Of a stretch of 5,376 bases of DNA, positions 1 to 5,325 are shown one piece after another; the first letter of the stretch is position 1; every line of letters starts with the position of its first letter. The stretch is from an uncultured Collinsella sp. (GTDB lineage: Bacteria > Actinomycetota > Coriobacteriia > Coriobacteriales > Coriobacteriaceae): positions 1 to 5,376 of the forward strand of contig CABUZD010000123.1 in assembly GCA_902495945.1 (NCBI GenBank), read 5' to 3'. The notes under the pieces were generated by a model that was not told where the DNA came from, did no database searches, and saw only the letters and a program-made list of their open reading frames with translations. The position numbers and the translations under genes are program-made.

Positions 1-357
1 GCTGCTGCGCCCGGTGCCGCGCTGGTCGGGCAGGACGACGCGGAAGTGCTTGACGGCCTCCTCGATCCAGCCGTCGCTTGTGGGCGACAGCGGACGCGGG
101 CTCTCGCCGCCGGGGCCGCCCTGCAAAAACAGGAGCAGCGGCAGATCGTCGTTGATGCGGTCGGGCGCGCAAACCACGCGGTAGAAGAGCTTGATGCTCT
201 CGGGCGCGCCGGCGATTGGTGCCGGCATAGCGCCGCGGCGCATGGTACTGCCGACGGCCAGGAGCATCGGCTCCAGGCCGCGCCAGTCAAGGGGGACGTC
301 GATGCTGTGGTCCTCGACATAAAGGCCGGGGACGTGGTACGAAGTGATGAGGGCCAT
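1..357 (-). CDS. Alpha/beta-hydrolase, prolyl-iminopeptidase-like (family S33), N-terminal part only
   Basis: The visible 119 codons begin at an ATG (357-355) preceded by GGAAGA with a 5-nt gap; the gene leaves the window at its left edge. The protein reads into a core alpha/beta-hydrolase strand (LPLLLFLQGGPGG, about residues 72-84). The GGPG is the oxyanion-hole motif of S33 peptidases. The next strand is VVLPDQRGTGRSS (107-119), and DQRGTGRS is the family signature ahead of the nucleophile elbow. The GxSxGG nucleophile, Asp and His should lie further on, outside the window. Family members remove N-terminal proline or similar residues from peptides, usually in the cytoplasm, and no signal peptide is visible here. 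The early VPLDW motif (21-25) is common in the actinobacterial S33 branch. The gene is transcribed away from proA. The fold is sure; the exact substrate is not. Confidence 0.85.
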   Translation of the reverse strand, partial: MALITSYHVPGLYVEDHSIDVPLDWRGLEPMLLAVGSTMRRGAMPAPIAGAPESIKLFYRVVCAPDRINDDLPLLLFLQGGPGGESPRPLSPTSDGWIEEAVKHFRVVLPDQRGTGRSS

Positions 358-395
358 GTGAGTCTTCCGTTCGTTGCGGTGTTTCGGGTTGACCA

Positions 396-426
396 ATTCT
401 ACCGCCGCGGGCGAGGCCATGCGCAA
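396..426 (-). promoter_or_regulatory. Candidate promoter for the S33 hydrolase gene
   Basis: On the minus strand TAGAAT (401-396) is a fair -10 box, with TTGCGC (426-421) 19 bp upstream as a weak -35. It lies about 40 bp from the hydrolase ATG. The 112-bp gap to proA must also hold the proA promoter; the best -10 I see for that is TACCAT at 433-438, without a good -35. Both are guesses from consensus matching. Confidence 0.25.
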
Positions 427-469
427 ATCGGCTACCATGGTTGCAAACTTCTAGGAGAAAGGGCCGCCC

Positions 470-1756
470 ATGTCGGTCGATATAGCCACGTATGTCCACG
501 ATCTTGCCGTTGCCGCCAAGGCAGCGTCGGCCTCGCTTGCCACGGCGAGCGATGAGCAGCGCCAGGAGGCCGTGCGCGCCATGGCCGCAGCACTGCGCAA
601 CGGTGTCGACTCCATCGTCGCCGCCAACGAGCTCGATATGTCCGCCGCGCGCGATGCGGGCACCTCGGCCGGACTGCTCGATCGCCTGCTGCTGACGCCC
701 GAGCGCGTCGAGGGCATGGCCGCCGGCCTGGAAAAGCTCGCCGAGCTGCCCGATCCCGTGGGTCGCGTGCTCGACCACCGCGTGCTTGCAAGTGGCGTGG
801 ACCTGACCCGTGTGAGTGTGCCGCTGGGCCTGGTCGCTATGGTCTACGAGGCGCGCCCCAACGTGACGGCCGACGCCGCAGGCATCTGCATCCGTACCGG
901 CAACGCCTGCATTCTGCGCGGCGGCTCGCTGGCCTATCACTCGTGTGCCATGATCGCGGAGCTGCTGGCCGATGCGCTCGAGGCCAAGGGCTTCCCGCGC
1001 GAGGCCGTGTCGATGATCGAGTCCACCGACCGCGAAGCCACCGGCGAGCTCATGAAGCTCCGCGGCATCGTCGATGTGCTCATTCCACGTGGCGGTGCAG
1101 GCCTGATCCAGCGCTGCGTGCGCGAGTCGCTCGTGCCGGTGATCGAGACGGGTACGGGCAACTGCCACATCTACGTGCATGAATCCGCCGACTTTGATAA
1201 AGCGCTCAACATTATCGTTAATGCCAAGACCCAGCGCGTAGGCGTGTGCAATGCCGCCGAGTCGCTGCTGGTCGACCGTGCTGTGGCCGATGCGTTTTTG
1301 CCCGCGGTCGTGGCCGTGCTGCATGACCACGGCGTGCTCATTCACGGCGACGAGGCCGCGTGCGCCGCATGCGCCGACGCCGGGCTTGCCGAGGGCGATG
1401 ACTACGTCGCCGCGACTGAGGAGGACTGGGGTCGCGAGTACCTGGCGCTCGAGATGAGCGTGAAGGTCGTGGCAAGCGAGGACGAGGCCATCGCACACAT
1501 CAACCGCTACGGCACGATGCACTCCGAGGCCATCGTTGCCGAGGACACGGATGCTTGCGAGCGCTTCCTGGATGCGGTCGATGCCTCGGCCGTGTACGCC
1601 AACGCCAGCACGCGCTTCACTGACGGCGGCGAGTTTGGCCTGGGCGCCGAGATCGGCATCTCGACCCAAAAGCTCCACGCCCGCGGCCCCTTCGCCGCCG
1701 AGGCCCTCACCACTTACAAATACAAGCTCCGAGGCACCGGCCAGGTCCGCCCCTAA
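470..1756 (+). CDS. proA: Gamma-glutamyl phosphate reductase (ProA), complete
   Basis: ProA catalyses the second step of proline synthesis: NADPH-dependent reduction of gamma-glutamyl phosphate to glutamate semialdehyde, which cyclises to pyrroline-5-carboxylate. The protein is 428 aa, close to the usual 415-430, and belongs to the aldehyde dehydrogenase superfamily. Signatures run in order: VPLGLVAMVYEARPNVT (117-133), GNACILRGG (144-152, cofactor domain), IPRGGAGLI (205-213), ETGTGNCHIYV (226-236), the catalytic cysteine Cys260 in QRVGVCNAAE, GTMHSEAIV (348-356), and the C-terminal NASTRFTDGGEFGLGAEIG (378-396). The ATG at 470 is supported by AGGAG at 453-457, although the 12-nt gap is long; GAAAGGG nearer the start may also contribute. 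proB, which makes the unstable substrate and often sits next to proA, is not adjacent: the upstream neighbour is divergent and the downstream one convergent. The gene therefore looks monocistronic. Confidence 0.97.
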   Translation: MSVDIATYVHDLAVAAKAASASLATASDEQRQEAVRAMAAALRNGVDSIVAANELDMSAARDAGTSAGLLDRLLLTPERVEGMAAGLEKLAELPDPVGRVLDHRVLASGVDLTRVSVPLGLVAMVYEARPNVTADAAGICIRTGNACILRGGSLAYHSCAMIAELLADALEAKGFPREAVSMIESTDREATGELMKLRGIVDVLIPRGGAGLIQRCVRESLVPVIETGTGNCHIYVHESADFDKALNIIVNAKTQRVGVCNAAESLLVDRAVADAFLPAVVAVLHDHGVLIHGDEAACAACADAGLAEGDDYVAATEEDWGREYLALEMSVKVVASEDEAIAHINRYGTMHSEAIVAEDTDACERFLDAVDASAVYANASTRFTDGGEFGLGAEIGISTQKLHARGPFAAEALTTYKYKLRGTGQVRP

Positions 1757-1770
1757 CGCCCGCGCAAACA

Positions 1771-1811
1771 AAAACCACCACAAAGGTGCCTGTCCCCTTT
1801 GTGGTGGTTTT
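1771..1811. terminator. Bidirectional hairpin terminator between proA and the HD gene (repeat copy 1)
   Basis: A perfect 16-bp inverted repeat: left arm 1771-1786 (AAAACCACCACAAAGG), 9-nt loop 1787-1795 (TGCCTGTCC), right arm 1796-1811. The arms end in A-rich and T-rich runs, so either strand gives a GC-containing stem followed by U residues. It starts 15 bp after the proA stop and ends 15 bp before the stop of the convergent HD gene, the place expected for a shared terminator. It is near-identical to the hairpin at 2481-2521. Confidence 0.85.
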
Positions 1812-1826
1812 AGGTGGCGTGGGCGA

Positions 1827-2426
1827 TTAAGCCTGGAAGGTATCGCGGTCGGGGGCGAAGGACTGCATGGCCGCGATGGTACGGTCGAAGAGCTCGGGGA
1901 GCTCCCAACCCAACATCTCGGCGCCCTGCGAAATCACGTCGCGCGAGCAGCCGGCGGCAAAACGCTTGTCCTTGAACTTCTTCTTGAGCGACTTGGTCGT
2001 AAAGTCCATAACGCTCTTGCTCGGGCGCATGATGACGGCAGCGCCGATCAGGCTGGTGAGCTCATCGCAGGCAAACAGGATCTTTTCCATCTGCAGCTCG
2101 GGCTTGGGCAGCGAGGTGTTGAAGTCGGACGTGTGCGTCTGGATGGCGCGAATGAGCTCGGGAGACGCACCATCGCCCTCAAGAATCTCGGCAGCATAGA
2201 TGGTGTGGTTCATGGGGTCGTCCTCATGCTCCTCCCAATCCAGGTCGTGCAGCAGACCGACGATGCCCCAAAACTCCTCGTTCTCGGGGTCGAACTCGCG
2301 CGCAAAGTAGCGCATAGTGCCCTCGACCGTCTCGCCATGGGTGATGTGGAACGGGTCCTTGTTGTGCTCGTTGAGCAGTTCGAACGCGCGGTCGCGGGTA
2401 ATTCCGGCGGTAAGCGGCTCTGCCAT
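1827..2426 (-). CDS. HD-superfamily hydrolase, predicted metal-dependent phosphohydrolase
   Basis: A 199-aa cytoplasmic protein with the HD-domain metal ligand pattern: His30 (HGETVEG), His60-Asp61 (GLLHDLDWE), His74 (NHTIYA), His98 (QTHTSDF) and Asp121 (ACDELTSLI). HD proteins use these residues to bind one or two divalent metals and hydrolyse phosphoester bonds, commonly in nucleotides. The order and spacing resemble the small stand-alone HD hydrolases I know as COG2316, whose substrate is not established. The C-terminal part (about 134-199) is mostly charged helices, including KSLKKKFKDKRF, with no second domain that I recognise. The ATG at 2426 is well supported by AAGGAG (2438-2433) with a 6-nt gap. 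The gene follows carD on the same strand, but a strong hairpin lies between them, and an identical-arm hairpin follows its stop, so it is probably its own transcription unit. Family call firm; function open. Confidence 0.88.
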   Translation of the reverse strand: MAEPLTAGITRDRAFELLNEHNKDPFHITHGETVEGTMRYFAREFDPENEEFWGIVGLLHDLDWEEHEDDPMNHTIYAAEILEGDGASPELIRAIQTHTSDFNTSLPKPELQMEKILFACDELTSLIGAAVIMRPSKSVMDFTTKSLKKKFKDKRFAAGCSRDVISQGAEMLGWELPELFDRTIAAMQSFAPDRDTFQA

Positions 2427-2480
2427 AGGAGACTCCTTGTGCTCGTGGGTATCGATAAGAATGAATACTACTAGAACAAG

Positions 2481-2521
2481 AAAACCACCACAAAGGTGCT
2501 TGTCCCCTTTGTGGTGGTTTT
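2481..2521. terminator. Hairpin terminator after carD (repeat copy 2)
   Basis: A perfect 16-bp inverted repeat with arms 2481-2496 and 2506-2521 and a 9-nt loop 2497-2505 (TGCTTGTCC). The arms are identical to those at 1771-1811; the only difference in 41 bases is one C-to-T change in the loop. It begins 13 bp beyond the carD stop. On the minus strand the stem ends in TTTT followed by CTTGTT, so it should end carD transcription before the HD gene. Confidence 0.82.
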
Positions 2522-2534
2522 TGGCGCGGGTGGG

Positions 2535-3020
2535 TTAGTTGAGGGCGGCTTGGGCTAGGCGGGCTTCGGCGTCCTCCTCGGTGACGCCCAAGGCCACTGC
2601 GAACTCCTCGATGGAGCGGCGCTTGGCTTCCTTGAGTACGCGCATGTAGTAGGAGCTGGGTTTTTTATCAGCTTCCTCGGCCTGGCGAATGCGGTGCATC
2701 ATGGTCTTTGCCACGCGGACCGTCTCGGGCGCGCCCAGCTTGAGCTGCTGCTTAAAGTGTGTCTCCTCAAGCGAGCTGTTGCGCTCGGTAAAGGTGTCGC
2801 ACTCCAGCTCGTCGTAGTGGCTCAGCAGGTGCTCGGCATCTTGCTGAGAGATGGCGGCGTGCAAACGGTCGGCCTGCGCCACGGGGTACATGAGGATCGT
2901 CTGCGCATGTCCCTGCTTGGTCTCGAGCAGCAGCATGGGCTGTGGTGTGTCGTCCCTAAAACCGACGACGGTGCAGACTCCCTGACCCGGATGAATGACG
3001 TGTTGACCGATTGAGAACAT
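2535..3020 (-). CDS. CarD/CdnL-like RNA polymerase-binding transcription factor
   Basis: A 161-aa protein. Residues 1-56 form the Tudor-like CarD_CdnL_TRCF domain, opening with FSIGQHVIHPGQGVCTVVGF, the family's start pattern, and closing near MYPVAQADRL. Residues about 65-160 are a helical domain containing APETVRVAKTMMHRI (97-111), YYMRVLKEAKRRSIEEFA (124-141) and a short acidic helix near the end. In known CarD proteins the first domain binds the RNA polymerase beta subunit and the second contacts promoter DNA at the upstream edge of the open complex, tuning housekeeping and rRNA promoters. The length matches small CarD/CdnL proteins (about 160 aa), not the fused TRCF helicase. The ATG at 3020 has an excellent GGAGGT (3029-3024) with a 3-nt gap. 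The protein has no tryptophan; the DNA-wedging Trp of mycobacterial CarD seems to be replaced, by my hand alignment with Leu84. The gene is divergent from argS. Confidence 0.9.
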   Translation of the reverse strand: MFSIGQHVIHPGQGVCTVVGFRDDTPQPMLLLETKQGHAQTILMYPVAQADRLHAAISQQDAEHLLSHYDELECDTFTERNSSLEETHFKQQLKLGAPETVRVAKTMMHRIRQAEEADKKPSSYYMRVLKEAKRRSIEEFAVALGVTEEDAEARLAQAALN

Positions 3021-3049
3021 GCTACCTCCAACTTATACGAATTTACGTA

Positions 3050-3078
3050 TGTCTAGAATAACACGCTGACGTGCGCAA
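3050..3078 (-). promoter_or_regulatory. Candidate carD promoter
   Basis: On the minus strand TTGCGC (3078-3073) and TAGACA (3055-3050) are spaced 17 bp apart, about 30 bp before the carD start. The -10 match is poor (3 of 6), so this is the best of several weak options. A small inverted repeat, ATACG-6 nt-CGTAT (3035-3050), lies where transcription would begin and could be an operator. Confidence 0.25.
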
Positions 3079-3120
3079 ACCCTTACTTTATGCAGGAAAA
3101 GCACACAACTTTGATAGGTA

Positions 3121-3164
3121 AGAGTATTCGATACTCTGAGCGGTTCATGCATATGTTTATGCAT
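3121..3164. promoter_or_regulatory. Two adjacent operator-like inverted repeats
   Basis: AGAGTAT/ATACTCT (7-bp arms, 3-nt centre, 3121-3137) and ATGCATA/TATGCAT (7-bp arms, 4-nt centre, 3147-3164) are both perfect and lie close together, their centres about 26 bp apart, in the middle of the divergent promoter region. Such short AT-rich palindromes can bind dimeric regulators; they could also be chance in AT-rich DNA. No regulator can be named. Confidence 0.35.
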
Positions 3165-3266
3165 TTCCAGAACGTGTATAAACTGCAGGCAAACCGTCAA
3201 CTTTGTACAGCCGCGCAAGAGCGGTAGTCATTTTTGTGCATATGCAATATCTATGAGCTTTACCCT

Positions 3267-3295
3267 GCGACAGTAGCTACCGCTTGTGATAGAGT
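3267..3295 (+). promoter_or_regulatory. Candidate argS promoter
   Basis: GCGACA (3267-3272, 4 of 6 to TTGACA), a 17-bp spacer and TAGAGT (3290-3295, 4 of 6 to TATAAT) with TG one base before the -10, an extended -10 arrangement. Transcription would begin near 3302, giving a leader of roughly 60 nt before argS. Confidence 0.4.
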
Positions 3296-3351
3296 GCTAC
3301 AAACTCTGGCTTTTGCCCTACGAGTGACCAAGAGCTCGGGGGCTTTAACAC

Positions 3352-3358
3352 AAGGAGG
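3352..3358 (+). promoter_or_regulatory. argS ribosome binding site
   Basis: AAGGAGG sits 4 nt before the ATG at 3363. This strong match fixes the argS start, although the reading frame stays open upstream to an ATG at 3234. Confidence 0.9.
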
Positions 3359-3362
3359 ATCT

Positions 3363-5216
3363 ATGCCCGAGAAGATTGAAGAGCTGGTACGCGCTGCGCT
3401 TGCTGCGGCCCAGGAGGCCGGCGACCTTTCCGCATTTGAACTTGACGATTGCGCCATCGAGCGCCCGGCTGACACTTCTCATGGCGAGTGGACCTCCACC
3501 ATGGCCCTGAAGTCCGCCAAGCTGGCTCACTGTGCCCCGCGCAAGATCGCCGAGGCCGTCGTTGCCCATATGCCCGAGGACCCCGCAATCGAGAAGGTCG
3601 AGATCGCCGGCCCCGGCTTCATCAACTTCTACCTCTCCGTCGCCGTTAAGAACGCCATCTTTGGCGAGGCCCGCGAGAAGGGTATGGACTTCGCTAAGTC
3701 CAACGTCGGTGGCGGCCTGAAGACCCAGGTCGAGTTCGTCTCCGCCAACCCCGTCGGCCCCATGCACATTGGTCACGGCCGCTGGGCCGCGCTGGGCGAC
3801 TCCCTCTGCCGCGTTATGGACCACGCCGGTTACGACATCCAGCGTGAGTTCTACATCAATGACCACGGCTCTCAGATGAACACCTTCGGCAACTCCATCA
3901 GCACGCGCTATATGCAGCTCGCCGACATCATCGCCAAGCAGGGCGTGGATATCGACGAGGCCCACAAGCTGCTGATCGCCGACCGTGACGCCTTCGTCGT
4001 CGATGAGAACGACGAGCATCCCGAGACCCATCCTTACCAGGACAACTTTGCCGAGACTCTGGGCAAGGACTCCTACGGCGGCGATTACATCATCGACGAG
4101 GCCGCCGAGTTCTGGCGCACCGACGGCGACAAGTGGGTCGAGGCCGATCCGCAGGAGCGCATGGAGAGCTTCCGCGAGCGCGGCTATGTGAAGATGGTCG
4201 ACAACATGCGCGACCTCTGCCACGCCGTCAATTGCGACTTCGACCGCTGGTTCTCCGAGCGCTCGCTGTATGTGAAGGACGCCGAGGGCGAGACCGCCGG
4301 CACCTCCGCCGTCGACCGCGCTTTCGAGAAGCTCGACAAGATGGGCTACCTCTACACCAAGGACGGCGCCCTGTGGTTCCGTTCCACCGATCTGGGCGAC
4401 GACAAGGACCGCGTCCTGATCAAGTCCGACGGCGAGTACACCTATTTTGCTTCCGACGTTGCCTATCACTGGGATAAGTTCCAGCGCGTTGACCACGTCA
4501 TCGACATCTGGGGTGCCGACCACCATGGCTACATCGAGCGCGTCCGCTGCGTCTGCGATGCCTTGGGTTACCCCGGCAAGTTCGAGGTTCTGCTGGGCCA
4601 GCTCGTCAACCTGCTGCGCAACGGCAAGCCCGTCCGTATGTCCAAGCGCAAGGGCACCATGGTGACCCTGCAGGAGCTCGTCGACGAGGTCGGCTCCGAC
4701 GCCGCTCGCTACACGCTCATCTCCAAGAGCTCCAACCAGATGGTCGACTTCGATATCGAGGCCGTCAAGAAGCGCGACAACTCCAACCCGGTGTACTACG
4801 TGCAGTACGCTCACGCCCGCGTGTGCTCCATCCTGCGCCGTGCCGCTGACGTTACGCCCGAGCAGGCTGACGAGATGGGCATGAAGGCCGTCGCTGCCAA
4901 GGCCATCGGTGAGAACGTCGATTACTCGCTGCTGACCGATCCGACCGAGCTCGCCCTTTCGCGTAAGCTCAACGAGCTCACCGACCTCATCGCCAGCTGC
5001 GCTCGCGACCGCGCCCCGTTCCGTCTGACGCACTTTGCCGAGGAGCTCGCCGGCGACTTCCACAGCTTCTACGCTGCCTGCCAGGTTCTGCCGAGCGAGG
5101 GCCGTCCCGTCGACCCCGAGCTTTCGCGCGCCCGTCTGGCCGCTTGCGACGCCGTCCGCGTGACGCTCGCTCTGGTGCTCACCCTCGTTGGCGTTTCCGC
5201 GCCCGAGCAGATGTAA
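3363..5216 (+). CDS. argS: Arginyl-tRNA synthetase, complete
   Basis: Class I aminoacyl-tRNA synthetase that charges tRNA-Arg with arginine in the cytoplasm. The 617-aa product shows the N-terminal ArgRS-specific domain (about 1-115), then the catalytic core with the HIGH motif in SANPVGPMHIGHGR (127-140) and the diagnostic YINDHGSQM (164-172). DHHGYIERV (386-394) and the KMSKS-loop variant VRMSKRKGTM (424-433) follow. The DALR anticodon-binding domain begins near NPVYYVQYAHAR (475-486) and ends with the typical VSAPEQM (611-617). It is longer than common ArgRS (about 550-580 aa); the excess lies roughly at 187-234, between the helix after the HIGH region and DSYGGDYIIDEAAE, and is acidic. 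The start at 3363 is chosen for its AAGGAGG site and because MPEKIEELV is a normal ArgRS start. Lysine codons are almost wholly AAG and many Ala/Val/Ser codons end in C, suggesting high expression. It stands alone, divergent from carD, with an IS element just downstream. Confidence 0.98.
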   Translation: MPEKIEELVRAALAAAQEAGDLSAFELDDCAIERPADTSHGEWTSTMALKSAKLAHCAPRKIAEAVVAHMPEDPAIEKVEIAGPGFINFYLSVAVKNAIFGEAREKGMDFAKSNVGGGLKTQVEFVSANPVGPMHIGHGRWAALGDSLCRVMDHAGYDIQREFYINDHGSQMNTFGNSISTRYMQLADIIAKQGVDIDEAHKLLIADRDAFVVDENDEHPETHPYQDNFAETLGKDSYGGDYIIDEAAEFWRTDGDKWVEADPQERMESFRERGYVKMVDNMRDLCHAVNCDFDRWFSERSLYVKDAEGETAGTSAVDRAFEKLDKMGYLYTKDGALWFRSTDLGDDKDRVLIKSDGEYTYFASDVAYHWDKFQRVDHVIDIWGADHHGYIERVRCVCDALGYPGKFEVLLGQLVNLLRNGKPVRMSKRKGTMVTLQELVDEVGSDAARYTLISKSSNQMVDFDIEAVKKRDNSNPVYYVQYAHARVCSILRRAADVTPEQADEMGMKAVAAKAIGENVDYSLLTDPTELALSRKLNELTDLIASCARDRAPFRLTHFAEELAGDFHSFYAACQVLPSEGRPVDPELSRARLAACDAVRVTLALVLTLVGVSAPEQM

Positions 5217-5218
5217 TC

Positions 5219-5250
5219 TGCGGGTCATTTGACCGCGCAAGTTTGGTTTA
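5219..5250 (+). terminator. Possible weak argS terminator
   Basis: Shortly after the argS stop, GGTCA (5223-5227) and TGACC (5230-5234) can pair, extended by GC/GC across a one-base bulge, followed by an interrupted T-rich stretch (GTTTGGTTTA). The loop is tight and the U tract poor, so this is a weak candidate compared with the hairpin at 5285-5318. Confidence 0.3.
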
Positions 5251-5284
5251 ACTGAGCCTTGAAAGCCCGATCTCCCATTGAACT

Positions 5285-5325
5285 GCCTCCCATTTCTTGG
5301 ACATGAGAAATGGGAGGCTTTCTTT
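5285..5325 (+). terminator. Strong hairpin with T tract inside the IS left end
   Basis: A perfect 13-bp stem: GCCTCCCATTTCT (5285-5297) pairs with 5306-5318 around an 8-nt loop (TGGACATG), followed by TTTCTTT (5319-5325). It has the form of a Rho-independent terminator for rightward transcription, so it would stop argS readthrough at the IS border. The 3' arm contains GGGAGG, the transposase ribosome binding site. Confidence 0.75.
5312..5317 (+). promoter_or_regulatory. Transposase ribosome binding site buried in the hairpin
   Basis: GGGAGG lies 8 nt before the ATG at 5326 and is wholly within the 3' arm of the 5285-5318 stem. A transcript entering from outside would fold and hide it; one starting inside the hairpin would leave it free. 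Confidence 0.6.

Larger units (their letters stand above)
1771..2521. repeat. Pair of 41-bp direct copies of a palindromic element flanking the HD gene
   Basis: Copies at 1771-1811 and 2481-2521, exactly 710 bp apart, match at 40 of 41 positions, including most of the unpaired loop. Identity in the loop goes beyond what terminator function requires, because only pairing in the arms would be selected. This points to shared descent, as for small intergenic palindromic (REP-like) elements that also serve as terminators. The loop-side motif GGTGCCTGTCCCC resembles short intergenic motifs I recall from several bacterial genomes, but that is from memory. Confidence 0.75.
3021..3362. other. Divergent carD-argS intergenic region, 342 bp, no gene seen
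   Basis: This gap is visibly AT-richer than the coding DNA around it. It holds candidate promoters for both genes and several short palindromes: ATACG/CGTAT (3035-3050), AGAGTAT-TCG-ATACTCT (3121-3137), ATGCATA-TGTT-TATGCAT (3147-3164) and the uninterrupted TGCATATGCA (3237-3246). TTTATGCA occurs twice on the plus strand (3087-3094 and 3156-3163). CCGC-6 nt-GCGG (3211-3224), followed by T-rich sequence, could be a weak hairpin. I see no tRNA cloverleaf, no T-box signature and no credible small gene. Confidence 0.6.

Noticed and set aside
46..555. A 169-codon plus-strand frame across the S33 hydrolase and the proA start
   Set aside because: It is antisense to the GGPG and DQRGTGRS motifs of the hydrolase and overlaps proA in another frame.
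287..1783. A 498-codon open frame on the minus strand opposite proA
   Set aside because: It is antisense to an unmistakable ProA, its product is low-complexity (rich in Gly, Ala, His, Arg) with no family motif, and long antisense frames are expected in high-GC DNA with biased third codon positions.
1536..2474. A 312-codon plus-strand frame running from within proA across the HD gene
   Set aside because: It overlaps two real genes and a terminator hairpin; its product has no recognisable motif.
1771..2521. A composite transposon or CRISPR-like array made by the paired hairpins
   Set aside because: Only two copies, no transposase between them, spacing of 710 bp filled by one normal gene, and no target duplications.
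3033..3218. A 61-codon minus-strand frame upstream of carD
   Set aside because: No ribosome binding site, no family resemblance, and it covers the candidate carD promoter and the palindromes.
3234..3362. In-frame upstream extension of argS by 43 codons
   Set aside because: The extension does not look like ArgRS and has no ribosome binding site at its ATG. AAGGAGG lies directly before the ATG at 3363, and the candidate promoter lies inside the extension.
3021..3362. A T-box riboswitch or tRNA gene before argS
   Set aside because: The conserved T-box bulge sequence is not present, no specifier-type long leader fits the candidate promoter, and no cloverleaf with a TTCGA-type T-loop and acceptor stem could be drawn.
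3345..5240. A 631-codon open frame on the minus strand opposite argS
   Set aside because: Same cause: a shadow of the codon bias of argS. The translation is repetitive in Val, Gly, Leu, Asp and Ala and shows no domain.
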